A stretch of DNA of 64,000 bases from Gambelia wislizenii (taxonomy: Eukaryota > Chordata > Lepidosauria > Squamata > Crotaphytidae), in NCBI GenBank assembly GCA_030847615.1, contig JAUMIR010000004.1, positions 277,535,501 through 277,599,500 of the forward strand, written 5' to 3'. The position numbers and the translations under genes were made by a program. Each line of letters starts with the position of its first letter. Position 1 is the first letter of the stretch. The notes beneath the pieces are model-generated. The model worked only from the letters and a program-made list of their open reading frames with translations. It did not search any database and was not told where the DNA came from. Of this stretch, positions 45,151 to 55,589 are shown one piece after another.

Positions 45151-45823
45151 TACCCAAAACATTGGGTGGGGTGGGGGTTCTGGGAGGACCATCTAACACA
45201 CTAATAATAAGATGGGGAATTAATACACTCGACTTGGCAATGAGAGAGGTAGGTAATGGCAGGACCTTTTAGACCTATGTATACTAATACTAAGAAAGAG
45301 ACTCTAAGCAAAAAGGTACAACTAACTGATCTTTATTGGAAAATAATACCACAGCACTCATGCAAACATTCAGGCTTCAAGCACTCACACAAGACTAACA
45401 AATAAAGTTGGAAGAATTTGGACAGGGGAATAGACTGAGGGAATAATAGGTGATACAGGACCTGTCCTGTGGAGCAGAGATGGCTGCAGCAACAGGGTCT
45501 CAGAGCTGTGTTCTGAGAGTGCACAGAAAACTGGCAGCGTGAAGGGAGGAAGTGGAACTGTGTGCAGTTTGGTGGTATTTTAGGGTGATAATAAAGGGAT
45601 AGGAGTTGTGAGTGAAATACAATGGTTCTCAGAGGTTCCCAGGTTAGAACAAAGGGCAATCTGGAAAAGTTAATGATTGTTAATTATCGATACTTCAGAA
45701 CTGAATAGGAAGAAGGCAAGGTCTATTGTTGGAGGGGAAAGGAGAGGAAAATTCCATTTACAAGCTGTACGGGTCTCTGCCATTTCTGAGTGGATTAGTG
45801 ATTGACCCACCTCCAGGTACTGA
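45151..45823. other. no recognised gene
   Basis: Unique-looking sequence including 'ctgatctttattggaaaat' and a purine-rich stretch. No LTR ends or coding support. Confidence 0.35.
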
Positions 45824-46550
45824 GGACTTTTTCAGATGGGGCCAAATGCCCCGTCCATGCCCCGCAAGCCCCAACCCCATTCCTGCCATGGAATGAAGGG
45901 AAAATGTTCAAACACTTACCTTCATTCCGTGGCAGGAAAGTCCTCCCTCTCCCCAAGCTGGCCAGTTGCAAATGCAGCCATCATAAGGCTGCCTTTACGA
46001 CCGGCAACTGAAATCCCGCTCGTTCTCATGAGACAAGGGCTGCATGGGAATTTTAAACATAACCCCCCCAATGTCAAAATACTACACAAAGCATGAAAAC
46101 ACATTTAAAAAAGTAACCCAGGGAAGCGGGGAGAAGAGTGCCACTTACCTGGGTGTCCTGTTCCTGCCCGGAAGTGTCCAGAACAGACCTCCCTCCCACA
46201 GCTGTCATCATGGGAGAGGAACGGGACACATTTCAGACCACCCGTGACTGTTACTACAATCACAGCTTGTGGGGGCAATTAGCTAACACACATTGGAAAC
46301 TGCTTAATGCAGTGTAGATTTGTAAATTGCTATTGCTTAAAACAGTTTGTAAGCCGCTCTGATAGCCTCGTGGCTGAAGAGCAGGGTATAAATAACTAAT
46401 AAATTAAAAAATAAAAAATGTTTCCCTGTGATGAAAATATCAGAATGAGGACAGGGGAGACACAGGAAAGGTTCAGTGTCTCCTGAAAAGAAGACTTTTT
46501 CCCGACCCTGTTCCGTGTCTCCCATGGAATAAATACCCCATCTGAAAATC
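45824..46550. mobile_element. Harbinger-like MITE, family A long form (A12), with insertion
   Basis: The ends GGACTTTTTCAGATGGGG and CCCCATCTGAAAATC are inverses, with TGA outside both ends (45821-45823 and 46551-46553). The donor-like AGGTAAGTGG block is on the minus strand at 46141-46150. A LINE-tail/SINE-like sequence is inserted at 46263-46420. Confidence 0.75.
46263..46420 (+). mobile_element. short LINE tail/SINE-like insertion, copy 2
   Basis: Nearly identical to 15800-15954, including 'aagccgctctgatagcc' and 'gtggctgaagagcagggta' with a TAA-rich tail. It lies inside a Harbinger-like MITE, so the MITE is older. Confidence 0.7.
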
Positions 46551-46689
46551 TGAGTCTCACTTGAGAGTGTTTGTTTTTGAAAATTTCCACTGTCCCCTCC
46601 TTTGTTGCATACATGAATCCCACCCTGGTATTAGGAAGTTCTTGGTTTACCTGTAACCACGTGGATGGCCACCTTAGCCAAATTATTAA

Positions 46690-46740
46690 ATACTAGCTAT
46701 ACCCAGTGTAACATACACCATTACCTATATATATATAATG
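46690..46740. repeat. short 'tactagctatacccag' repeat fragment
   Basis: This matches the opening of a dispersed reptile repeat of the form 'tactagctatacccgg'. The remainder is missing. Confidence 0.3.
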
Positions 46741-46857
46741 CTTTGGTATGTTTCAGTTCCCACTCTGCTGACTGGCAATTTAGGAAACATGTCAAGAGTA
46801 TGGTCATTTGCTGCATTAATATATAACCTTTCAAATGAACTATAATGGCTAGTTTCA

Positions 46858-47290
46858 TGCAGAGAGCCCCTCCACCACCGCCATGCAACCGCACACATAC
46901 ACACGATGCTACAAACACACAATGCACACCAGGATGTGAGAGCCCTTCCACCACTGCCATACAACTGCACATACACATAGACACACACACCACATTATAC
47001 ACACACACTTCACAGATGCCAGGACACAAGAACCCTCTGCCATCACCATGCAATTGCACATACGCACACACCCCATGCTACACGCACACATGCACGCACA
47101 CACACACCATGTGCTCCAGGACATGAGAGCCCCTCTGCTGCTGCCATGCACAAACATACACCCCCATGCTACACACACATCACACCCCCACACTACACAC
47201 ATCCCCATGCCATACAGATACACCCACACATAGTACACACACACCCCATATGCACCAGGACACAAGAGCCCCTCCACCATCACATTTCAA
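46858..47290. repeat. CA-rich minisatellite, 4+ diverged units
   Basis: Each unit opens with 'gagagcccctccaccac' or a variant, then 'gccatgcaac', a long CA-rich run and 'caccaggacac'. Units begin near 46862, 46938, 47028, 47125 and 47265. Unit length varies between about 75 and 140 bp. Several spurious long frames arise from it. Confidence 0.8.
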
Positions 47291-47396
47291 AAGGACCTGA
47301 AGCTTTCAACATGTTTCCAACCCAAGAGCAAGGAACAGTTACAGCACAGAAAACTATGTTGTGGTGGCCAAGACTGAAGGCCAAATGCTGCTCTTA

Positions 47397-47726
47397 GGAC
47401 TTTTTCGGACAGCGATTTGTAACGCAAACAGGCTTGTCCCTGTTGTGAGGCTGCTGCACGGCAGGGGGAGCGTTTTGGATGATGCTGTCCCCCTGCCGAT
47501 ACTGTTCCGGAAGAGCTGGGAGGCTGCAGTGCCATATTTGGCCATTTTCTGATCACGGAAGTTGACCATGATTAGAAAATGGCCAAATATGGTGCTGCAG
47601 CCTCCCAGCTCTTCTGGAACAGTATCGGCAGGGGGACAGCATCATCCAAAACAGCCTCCCGCCATGCAGCAGCCTCACAACAGGGACAAGCCTGCTTGCG
47701 TTACAAATCACCGTCCGAAAAAGTCC
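47397..47726. mobile_element. near-perfect palindromic Harbinger-like MITE (A13)
   Basis: The ends GGACTTTTTCGGAC and GTCCGAAAAAGTCC are perfect inverses. TTA flanks both sides (47394-47396 and 47727-47729). The arms of about 155 bp pair through 'gtccctgttgtgaggctgc' and 'ccaaatatgg'. The loop is 'ctgatcacggaagttgacca' and adjoining bases at 47550-47570. Confidence 0.9.
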
Positions 47727-47952
47727 TTAAATAGCAGTTCCCCTAGCTGCTTCAGGTGTGCTGCATGATTGTAGCCGGCTGCATCGGATAGCTTGGTCCT
47801 GGTTCTTCCAAGACTCCCACAGCCAGGGCCTGAGTCTGCAAAGAGGCTATGTCAGCTGCTGCAGCCAGGGGCCTAGTCCTGCGAGGAGAGGCAGATCCTG
47901 ACACCTAAGGAGCCAATCAGCACACTGAAAACAGCAACAAACCCAAAAAAAT

Positions 47953-47968
47953 TATATGTTTATATGTA

Positions 47969-48058
<90 letters not shown>

Positions 48059-48083
48059 CACATATATACATATAGAGAGAGAC
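47953..48083. repeat. compound (AT)n(CA)n(AT)n microsatellite
   Basis: TA runs of about 12 units, CATA, CA runs of about 11 units, then more TA. Confidence 0.95.
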
Positions 48084-48089
48084 AGTCAA

Positions 48090-48605
48090 TTATTTGATAT
48101 TCTAAGATGGGAGCTATCAGGGTATGTAATAGTATCTCCCTGTATGAGACCATTAGAGCACTAAGATAGTGTGGAGAGGCCCTTCCCACCACCTTGTCAG
48201 GCCCTTTTGGTGGGAACGAGGGAAGGGCCTTCTCTGTGGCTGCTCCCAGACATTGGAATTCCCTCTTAGAAAGGCCAGAGTGGCCTCATCCTTGCTCTTT
48301 TTCTGGTGGCAGGTAAAAGCGTATTTGTACCGCCAGGCTTTTACCAACTGATGAGGATTGGACTTTTAATGCTGTATGGTGCTGTTTTTAAGGATTTAAA
48401 GGGTTTGTATATATATATTTTAATGCATTATAATATTTTCAATTTCAGTTAACTTATAAATTGTTTAATTGTTTTTTAAATCTTATATTTATACTTTTAT
48501 TTTGACTTTTGTATGGCTTTTAACTTGTATTGTTTTAAATATGTTGTTAGCCACCTTGAGTCCATTACTGGGAGAAAGGCACAATATAAATGAATAAAAT
48601 AAATA
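48090..48605 (+). mobile_element. L2-like LINE 3' end
   Basis: The ORF end reads 'ERGKGLLCGCSQTLEFPL' and 'ARVASSLLFFWWQVKAYLYR', then the 3' region 'gttagccaccttgagtcc', 'gggagaaaggcacaatataa' and AATAAAATAAAT. 5'-truncated. Confidence 0.7.
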
Positions 48606-48746
48606 AGTTGCAAAGTCTAATACCAACTGACTCTTAATAAAGGGCAAAAAAAAAAAAGAAAAGAAATTATCTATGTTTCCCCATGTAAACTATTAGTGCA
48701 TTGAACAGTAAGACCACACTTATCAGTGTTTGATTCTATCATTTCA

Positions 48747-49010
48747 GCTAAACTGGTAAATAAAAATGAAGATATGAAAACACTAGTTAAAAAACATAGT
48801 AGACCCAAGCAGATATCTGTGAGAAGAAAAATAATACATCACTTATTCAAAGGAGAAGAGAACTCAAGGCAACATTTGTCCTACAGTTGGACTATCACAT
48901 CTAAAGCAAACTTTTGGAGACACACTGATGAACACTGCCAAGTTGACAAGCTGTTCTGTGCTGCAATGGACATATTTGTGGACATACTTTCAGCAAGACG
49001 TACCTAGTGT
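48747..49010 (+). other. candidate isolated exon, unrecognised
   Basis: An open frame continues for 87 codons from a good-looking acceptor ('ttctatcatttcag', cut at 48747/48748) to TAG. It also opens at an ATG at 48726. Residues include 'KQISVRRKIIHHLFKGEEN' and 'KLFCAAMDIFVDILSARR'. It overlaps no recognised repeat and codon use looks unremarkable. I do not recognise the protein. It could equally be chance. Confidence 0.2.
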
Positions 49011-49299
49011 GACCAAGCTGTGCTGTACTAAAGAGCAGCAAGTATTAGAAAAATAGTTGTTTGTGTGGGGGTTTTTTTTAACATAAAATATTTCACACAT
49101 ACAAATTATTCAGTTCAGATCAACTGTATATTAAAAAACCCTCCAAAAAGTGAAAAGACAGATTTGGAGAAATCAAGAAGTTGCTACAAGCACTAGCACG
49201 AGGAAGGAAATTTAAAATGGAACACATTTCTCCATTGCTATACCATGCTCCTATGGTATGGACTTCTTAAGGTCAACTGCAGATAACTTGCGGGGGGGG
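49011..49299. other. no recognised feature
   Basis: AT-rich, ending in a run of G at 49292-49303. Confidence 0.4.
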
Positions 49300-49744
49300 G
49301 GGGCGTTTACACAGCAAAATAAATCCTCTAAGAATTTGCAAAGAATCCTAATAGTTCCCAGATCTTTCAGATCAAAGTCACCATATTCAGAAGGAGGGGA
49401 GCAAAAAAACAACAACCCATAAGTCATGCAGTATCAGCTTTCACAATTTTCCCTGATTTTTTTTTTGATTCATGAAAATGCACACAATCGGTTGTGTGAA
49501 CTACCATTTTGCAATAGGCTGTGGGAACTACCAGCAATCTTCCTGAAACAGGCATAGCAGAGCTGAGCCGTGATTGGTTGGACCAACTGTGGAGGGGGCA
49601 GACTTGCAAAAGATACGAGGAGCCTCAAATGAAAAGATCCAGCCAGCTGTCTGCCTCCCGGCTTGCTTGGCTGCTGTGGCTGAGGGATCCCCACTTAGCC
49701 ATAATTACTGGTGTGTGTGTGTGTATGAGAGGGAGGGAGGAAGG

Positions 49745-49777
<33 letters not shown>

Positions 49778-50187
49778 TAGCAGTCTGCTCCGCTGGCCAA
49801 GTGGGTGAGGGGAAGGGGGGTTGAGGGAAGCAGGGTGAACGGGGAGCCTGCAACTCCATTGCTTCGGGCAGCTGGGTGATCATCCCCCCCAAGACCATCC
49901 TCCACCTGGGAATCTAGCCTGCTTTCCTTGCCTCCTTTTGTCATTATTCCTCTCCCCCGCCCTGTGGTCTCCCATCTTTTTTGGTTGTTTGCACATTTCT
50001 CCCCCCCCCCAACCAGCGATCAGATGCTCCGGTGGCCATGCCCCCACCTTTGCCTGTGTGAACTACAGAGCAGAAAACTTACCCGATCAACCAGTTTCGC
50101 ACTAAATCATGTAAACTACGCAACACTGGTGTGAAAATGTGCTAATGTGCAAATTATCACAATAAAAACTGCCGTGTAACTGAGTCC
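49300..50187. mobile_element. Harbinger element, relative of 813-1952
   Basis: The left end GGGGCGTTTACACAGCAAAA and the following 'cctctaagaattt...taatagttccca' match the left end of 813-1952. The right end 'actgccgtgtaactgagtcc' is its diverged inverse. The interior differs and includes a GT/GA microsatellite (49710-49778) and a GC-rich core. No Myb-like or transposase frame was seen. The left boundary is blurred by a poly-G run. Confidence 0.6.
49710..49778. repeat. compound (GT)n(GGGA)n(GA)n microsatellite
   Basis: GT runs of about 8 units, then GAGGGAGGGAGG and about 17 GA units. Confidence 0.9.
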
Positions 50188-50274
50188 TTTGATTTCAACT
50201 TTTTTGTGAGAGTTGGATGATGTTAACACATCTTTCATGCTTTTTAAAAGTGTAGTTTGACAATTTAATGCTTT

Positions 50275-50828
50275 TTAAAAAGGGATTCATGGTATTTGGA
50301 AGGAGGGTTTCCAAAACCTACATGGGAAAAGCCTTCATGAATTTTTCCAAAGTTTTTAAAATAATGCGTGTGAATGTGCATTATTGCTCATTTGGACAAT
50401 CGATTTGGGACACTGCGCATTCTAGGAGAGGAGTGGAAATGGACAGTGGATTGGTTGTATGTGTGCAGGGGATGGCCTTGCTGGCAAGGAAGTGGCCAGA
50501 AACACCATTTTGGATTTTCATGTTGCTGATCATGCACTTTTTTGCTGCTCTGAGGCGATCAAATAGCATTTTTAAGCAGAAGGTCACACTTGCACACCTT
50601 TGTTTTAAAGCTTTAAAAAATACTGTGTAGCAGCGACAACATGTGGAAAAAAATGACACGCTAATTTACTTGGCCACCATCTTGATTCATAGGCATGTGC
50701 ACTTCAAACATGGATAGCTTCACATACTGTCAACTTTGCCAAAAGACCATGGAGACAAATGAACGCTGCTGCAAATTTGCAATAATGTGCAGGAATCAGC
50801 ATTATATCCTCTTGTCTAGACAAGCCCC
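50275..50828 (-). mobile_element. Harbinger-like MITE, family B (B3), antisense
   Basis: The right edge 'cttgtctagacaagcccc' is the inverse of the GGGCTTGTCTA end. Shared antisense blocks include 'tttggaaggagggtttccaaa', 'gggaaaagccttcatgaattt' and 'gtgcattattgctcat'. The other end is lost. Confidence 0.55.
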
Positions 50829-50837
50829 TAGGATAGA

Positions 50838-50885
50838 ACTATGGTGGATAAAGTGGTGTCAAACTGCTGTAGTTCTGCAATGTAG
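50838..50885. mobile_element. palindromic MITE right arm (P6)
   Basis: Only 'ctatggtggataaagtgg' to 'gtcaaactgctgtagttctgc' remains, matching the right arm of P2. Confidence 0.5.
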
Positions 50886-51104
50886 ACAGGTACTAAGTTG
50901 GTAAATACATGAAACAGAGTTTTCTTCCTAGCAGCATCTCAACTGTGGCCATCTCTCCCAAGAGGAATCAGGTCAGTTCCATCCATAGTAGAGCCTACAG
51001 TGGGCAGTCAGAACCACAGTATTCCAGATGTCTCCTGTTTTTTAAAATTATTTTTAAAGATTGACTTTTAAATTTATTTTTAATCTCTTTTTAGAAAACA
51101 CTTT

Positions 51105-51185
51105 TATATAACCTTGTGATAGGGTCATCTTAAGGTCACCATAAACTGAAAACAGCTTGAAGACAAACAATGACAACAACAATTT
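51105..51185 (+). mobile_element. Sauria-type SINE tail fragment
   Basis: Reads 'aaggtcaccataaactgaaa' and 'cagcttgaagacaaac' and ends in ACAACAACAA. Only the 3' end remains. Confidence 0.5.
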
Positions 51186-51509
51186 TATAGATTTTAATTG
51201 TACATCACTTTGGAAGCTACAATAAATAAATAACTGAAATAAAAAAATTGAAAAACTGCAAGCTGGTCCTTGAACATTTATTGATTTTTGCAATTGGTTT
51301 CAATTCTTTCAAACCTGTAAAATCATTTCAATCACTGAAAGGGAAAAAAGAGCAAATTAATCTAATCTGGCTTTCATAATCCAAAAGCAAACACTTTTTA
51401 TAACTTGGTGCAGTATCTGCTTCTGATTTAGGGGCTAGAATGGAGCATGAGTTACCACATATTTTGATTCTACTCTCTCTCTGGCTTTTCTTTGCAAACG
51501 AAGATTCAG

Positions 51510-52130
51510 GAAGGACTCATCCCATGCTTTCTGCAAGCGCGCTGATGACTAAAAAGGCCAATCCGAGATAAACAGGTCCAGTTGCAGAAAGCACAGCAGG
51601 AGGTCTCCTTGGGTGATGTTTCCAGGTTGTGATTCTTTCTGCATTGTCATTTCTCTTCAAGATTTGTTCAGCGTGAGTCCTCAAATAAGGTGCAGCATTG
51701 TGGATAGTGTGTCTCCATGCCTCCCGATGTGAGGCCAGGGAGGACCATTGTTGGTGATCGATTCGGCCGAGCCTAAGAAGTTGTTTCAAGGAGTCCTTAT
51801 ATCGCTTTTTTGGAGCACCCCTCTTACGCTGACCCATGGTGAGTTCACTGTAGAGTACTATTTTTGGGAGGCAATAGTCCTCCATCCTAGGAACGTGCCC
51901 TGCCCAGCGCAGCTGTGTTCTCAATATCATGGCCTCAATGCTGGTGATCCCTGCTTGCTCAAGGACAGCAACATTCGTCACATAGTCAGTGCAGTGTATA
52001 TTTAGGATTGTGCGTAGACAGAGCTGATGAAAGTGTTCGAGGAGTCATAAGTGGTGGTGATAGGTGACCCATGTTTCAGACCCATAAAGGAGAATAGACA
52101 GTACAATGGCTCTATACACACTGATTTTTG
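51510..52130 (-). pseudogene. non-LTR retrotransposon ORF2 C-terminal region
   Basis: From right to left: 'KISVYRAIVLSILLYGSETW', 'CLRTILNIHCTDY', 'ILRTQLRWAGHVPRMED', then 'GQRKRGAPKKRYKDSLKQ' and 'EAWRHTIHNA'. This is the post-RT domain found in several LINE clades, distinct from the L2, CR1 and BovB copies here. One in-frame TGA occurs near 52052, after 'YHHHL'. The RT core lies outside and is missing. The clade is not assigned. Confidence 0.65.
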
Positions 52131-52171
52131 AGTTACCACATATTTTTATTCTACTAATTCTGCACTAAATA

Positions 52172-52400
52172 CCCTAAAGTCATCAGATTCCATCTCATCT
52201 TGGAAGCTAAGCAGAGTTGGCCCTGGTTAGTACTTGGATGGGAGACCGCCAATGAATGCCAGGTGCTGTAGGCTATATTTCAGAGAAAGGAACAGGCAAA
52301 ACCACTTCTGAGTATTCCTTGCCTAACAAAACACTATGAGATTCATGGCGTCACCATAATTTAGCAGGCAGCTTGAAGGCAGTTGTACACACGCAGTTCT
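52172..52400 (+). mobile_element. 5S rRNA-derived SINE, copy 2
   Basis: Better preserved than 14695: 'cttggaagctaagcagagttg', 'ccctggttagtacttggatg' and 'ggagaccgcc ... aggtgctgtaggct' follow vertebrate 5S rRNA closely. The 5S internal pol III control regions are nearly intact. It ends with a 'gcgtcaccataatttagcagg' Sauria-like tail. Confidence 0.85.
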
Positions 52401-52504
52401 GCACTGATGAGCAAATGCAATACATTCCTTGGCATCCATGATGTAGACATATAGAGAACCTGTTAGCCTTAAGGCAGTTCCTAAAGACAAATTGAAAAGG
52501 CACA

Positions 52505-52725
52505 AGAGCCAGCACGGTGTTAGTGATTTTGAGTGTTGGACTAGGACTTTGGGAGACCAGGGTCTGAATCCATGCTCAGCCATGGAAACCTACTAGGAGA
52601 CCTTACACTCTCAATCTCAAGGGAAGGGAATGGCAACACCTCTCTAAACAACTCTTGCCAAGAAAACCTGGTAATAGGGTTGCCTTAGGGTCACCATAAG
52701 TAAAAAAAATAACTTGAAAGCTATA
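52505..52725 (+). mobile_element. Sauria-type SINE, near full length
   Basis: tRNA-related head 'gccagcacggtgttagtg' with an A-box-like region, and a 'gagaccagggtctgaatcc' B-box-like region. Body 'aactcttgccaagaaaacc', tail 'ccttagggtcaccataagt'. Confidence 0.8.
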
Positions 52726-53149
52726 TTTAGAGGGCTGCCATAATATAGACTAGTGGCACCAGTGGCACAGCAAGCTTAACAGTAGATTACACTTAGCTCT
52801 CTTTTATTTGTAGGATTATATTGACCAGTTTAAGGTGGGGATTGAATTAGGGAGCTTACAAACAAGGGAAGAGAAGTGGAAGTAAAGCCCAAGGGTAGAG
52901 CCTTGCCTTATTGCATGACATAGGTAGCTGTTCTCCCATTCCAGTCCTGTGGGAGATAGTGGTAAAGGTGTGTGTTTTTGCTAATGGACTTTTCCAGTTA
53001 GCAAAACGACACGCATGTATCACCATCTTCCATGGAACTGGAATGGAAGAACAGCTGAAGCACACAGATGTCATGTGATAAGGCAAGGCAGGACATGATA
53101 TTCTCAGGCTTTAAATCCGCTTCCCTTCCCTCATGGGATAAGGCTCTCT
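52726..53149. other. no recognised feature
   Basis: Unique-looking interval between a SINE and a MITE. Confidence 0.4.
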
Positions 53150-53775
53150 GGGCTTGTCTATACGAAGCAATAAAATGTGGATTGGTGCACAGTAATACCA
53201 ATTCACAGCAGCGTCCATTTTTCTCCACAGTTTTTTGGCAAGATTGCAGGTATGCGTGTTTGATGTTCACATGGGCATGCTTGAAAATCAAGATAATGGG
53301 TGTGAATGAAATGCTAATGTTTTTATTCTCCCCAAGTTCTTGCCACTGAATGGTATTAAAAAAAAAAAAAACATAAATCCAAGGTGCAGAAGTGTGACCT
53401 TCCACTTAAACAAACTTAAAAAAAGTTTCAGTGCCTCAGCACACAATCACTACTGCAAGCATTCAACATGGTAGTTCTGTTGTTGCCAAGCTCTGCCCCT
53501 GCCCCCATGTATGTCCAACCAATCAGCAATCTACTTCCATCCTCACTGAGAACATGCTGCACTCCAAATCTGTTGTCCCAATGTGAAGGAATGCACATTT
53601 CCCTCACTGTTTTAAAAAAACTTCAGGAAAATCCACAAAGGCTTTTCCTGCACAGTATATGCCGTTTTTGGTCCCCTCCCCTTCCATATACAGCTAATCG
53701 CCGTAGGATCCCATTTAGACAAAAGGCATTCTCCTCGAATTCTGTGAGGAATATTTTCACCATTTAGACAAGCCC
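53150..53775 (+). mobile_element. Harbinger-like MITE, family B (B4), most complete
   Basis: The left end is GGGCTTGTCTATACGAAG. The right end 'accatttagacaagccc' is followed by TTA (53776-53778). It provides the reference order for family B, with inner blocks 'caacatggtagttctg' and 'tttcctgcacagtatatgcc'. Confidence 0.7.
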
Positions 53776-53778
53776 TTA

Positions 53779-54109
53779 GACAATGTGTATTGTCACTTAC
53801 AAACCTGTACTCTTGTAGGCATTCAGTACAACATTAGAAAAGAATTTGGCCAAGCGGTTTGAATGGTGCCATGACAAAATGGTTGATTGGCCATAATTGT
53901 GATCATGGGTTCAACCAGTATAAGGCACAAGTAAATCTCATTGAAATCAATGGAGCTTGTATGCATATTGAGACCTGATTCAAACTAGAGTAACACCACT
54001 GAATTGATGGAATGTACATCAGAATTGACCTACCAAAATCCCTTTGATTGAAATCTTGTTGACTAAAACCAATTTAATAGTACCCCTAGTTATGCCTAAT
54101 TAGATTTAA
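53779..54109. other. no gene; small palindromic repeat
   Basis: Contains 'taaatctcattgaaatcaatg' and inverse-like 'actgaattgatgg', the small reptile palindrome type also at 3948 and 36250. Confidence 0.35.
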
Positions 54110-54862
54110 GGACTTTATAGACTAGCATCTAAAAGCACTGCAATTCCATGATTGTAGAAAGCAGAAACTTAGTGGCATGATTACAGTTGTTATCGCATGT
54201 CACCATAATTGTGCAATAGTACCACCACAGAATTATTACATGACAACCACTAGCCGTTTAGGAATGAGATTTCAGCTTGTGCTGCAGTAACACTCATCTT
54301 CACATTGCCTTCTAATGACAGAATATTAATGCCTCCTGCTGGCCAGTGCATGTGCCTTTAAGAAAGATTTTTTCTTACTTCCACAATTTTGCCAGGGCGA
54401 AAATTTGGCTGTTCCCCGGAGAAGACGCACCTTAGCTCTAAAACACTAAAAACAAATAACCAAAGGAATTCACAAATAAACACTTACTGGTAGACATAAA
54501 AAGTTACCAAGAAAAGGTGATAGTTGATTAAAAGAGCATCCTGTAGATCCTCTTCACACTGTCTCACACAAGTTTAATCATGTGTTCTCATTGGGAAACT
54601 GGCAGGGGAGAAGAGGACCTCCCATTCACACTGGAATTGCATGATTACAGCAGGATGTGATTATTGCATGCTTGTCAATACCATGAAAAGAGCAATATTG
54701 AGGGTTATTGACAGCTTTGCCTGTCAATTAAAAGTGATGCCTAATTAATGGGTGAAGCACACATGGACCATGGTAGGACAATGACATCATGCAATACCGG
54801 GAACCCATTTGTGGTACTATCGCATCATAATTCTGCTATTTCAGCCCCGTCTGATAAAGTCC
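54110..54862. mobile_element. Harbinger-like MITE, family A (A14)
   Basis: The left end is GGACTTTATAGACTAG, preceded by TAA. The right end GTCTGATAAAGTCC is followed by AAA. The central hairpin TTATTGACAGCTTTGCCTG extends to TCAAT at 54706-54728. The left half has diverged. Confidence 0.65.
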
Positions 54863-55589
54863 AAAGTCTCCAGCATCAGTGGATTTCACTGATCGAGTTG
54901 ATGCTCACATTTGACAACAACCAGGTTCAGCAGTAGAATGCAAATTGCACTGATGTCTTTTAGTGAGACAAACTGAAAGCTGGAGACATAATGTTCCCTA
55001 CAAACCTGACTTCACCCTGCCCTCTCCAAGGTGGCTTGCATATCCTTTCAGCAAAGGATCTTTAAACAGATAGAGCAGCTTGTTTCCTTGACAGCACAGA
55101 ATGAACTATTTTGGTTTTCTTTGGTCTGTGTCTGTTCAGCATACTGTATCCATAGAAATAGCTTCTGTCCCAAAAGTACAAGCATGTTGTATTATGTACA
55201 CCCAAAATAGTTTAATACTGCATTAAATTGGCACAGTTCAGAACCTCAAAAAGGCACTGACAGCAACTCTGAAGATTCCCAGAGCCATGCTGCAGACCCT
55301 GTGTACTCTGCAGCTGATTAAATCTATTGAACATTGGTGTCATAATAATAATGACAACAAAGTACACCTTTTAATTCTGAGGAATCTCGGAACATACTGT
55401 AACATACCAAGCATGGATGTTAAAAAGCTTCTCTCTATTTCAGTGGAGCTGATGTTGGAATTTTATTACACTTTTGTTGACTTTTGATTACATATTGGGA
55501 AATTTAACATGACAATATGTGAACAGTACATGCCTGATGCACAAATAGCAAACAGTTTGGCTTAGGTACAAACTAATTCAAAGCCTATA
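54863..55589. other. no recognised gene
   Basis: Unique-looking AT-rich sequence. The 66-codon frame at 55287 has no recognisable domain. Confidence 0.4.

Noticed and set aside
45151..45823. Possible LTR or endogenous retrovirus fragment
   Set aside because: No TG...CA ends, primer-binding site or coding motifs could be found.
46721..47283. Overlapping Cys/Val-rich frames of 87-124 codons on the minus strand
   Set aside because: They are translations of the CA-rich minisatellite. Several frames are open at once because of the repeat period.
47964..48192. Frames of repeating Tyr-Ile or Val-Cys
   Set aside because: Translation of the AT/CA microsatellite.
52180..52278. Possible 5S rRNA gene
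   Set aside because: It diverges from 5S in the first third and continues into a SINE body and tail, so it is a SINE head and not a functional 5S gene.
52505..52580. Possible tRNA gene
   Set aside because: A- and B-box-like motifs are present but no cloverleaf can be formed with confidence; it is the head of a Sauria-type SINE.
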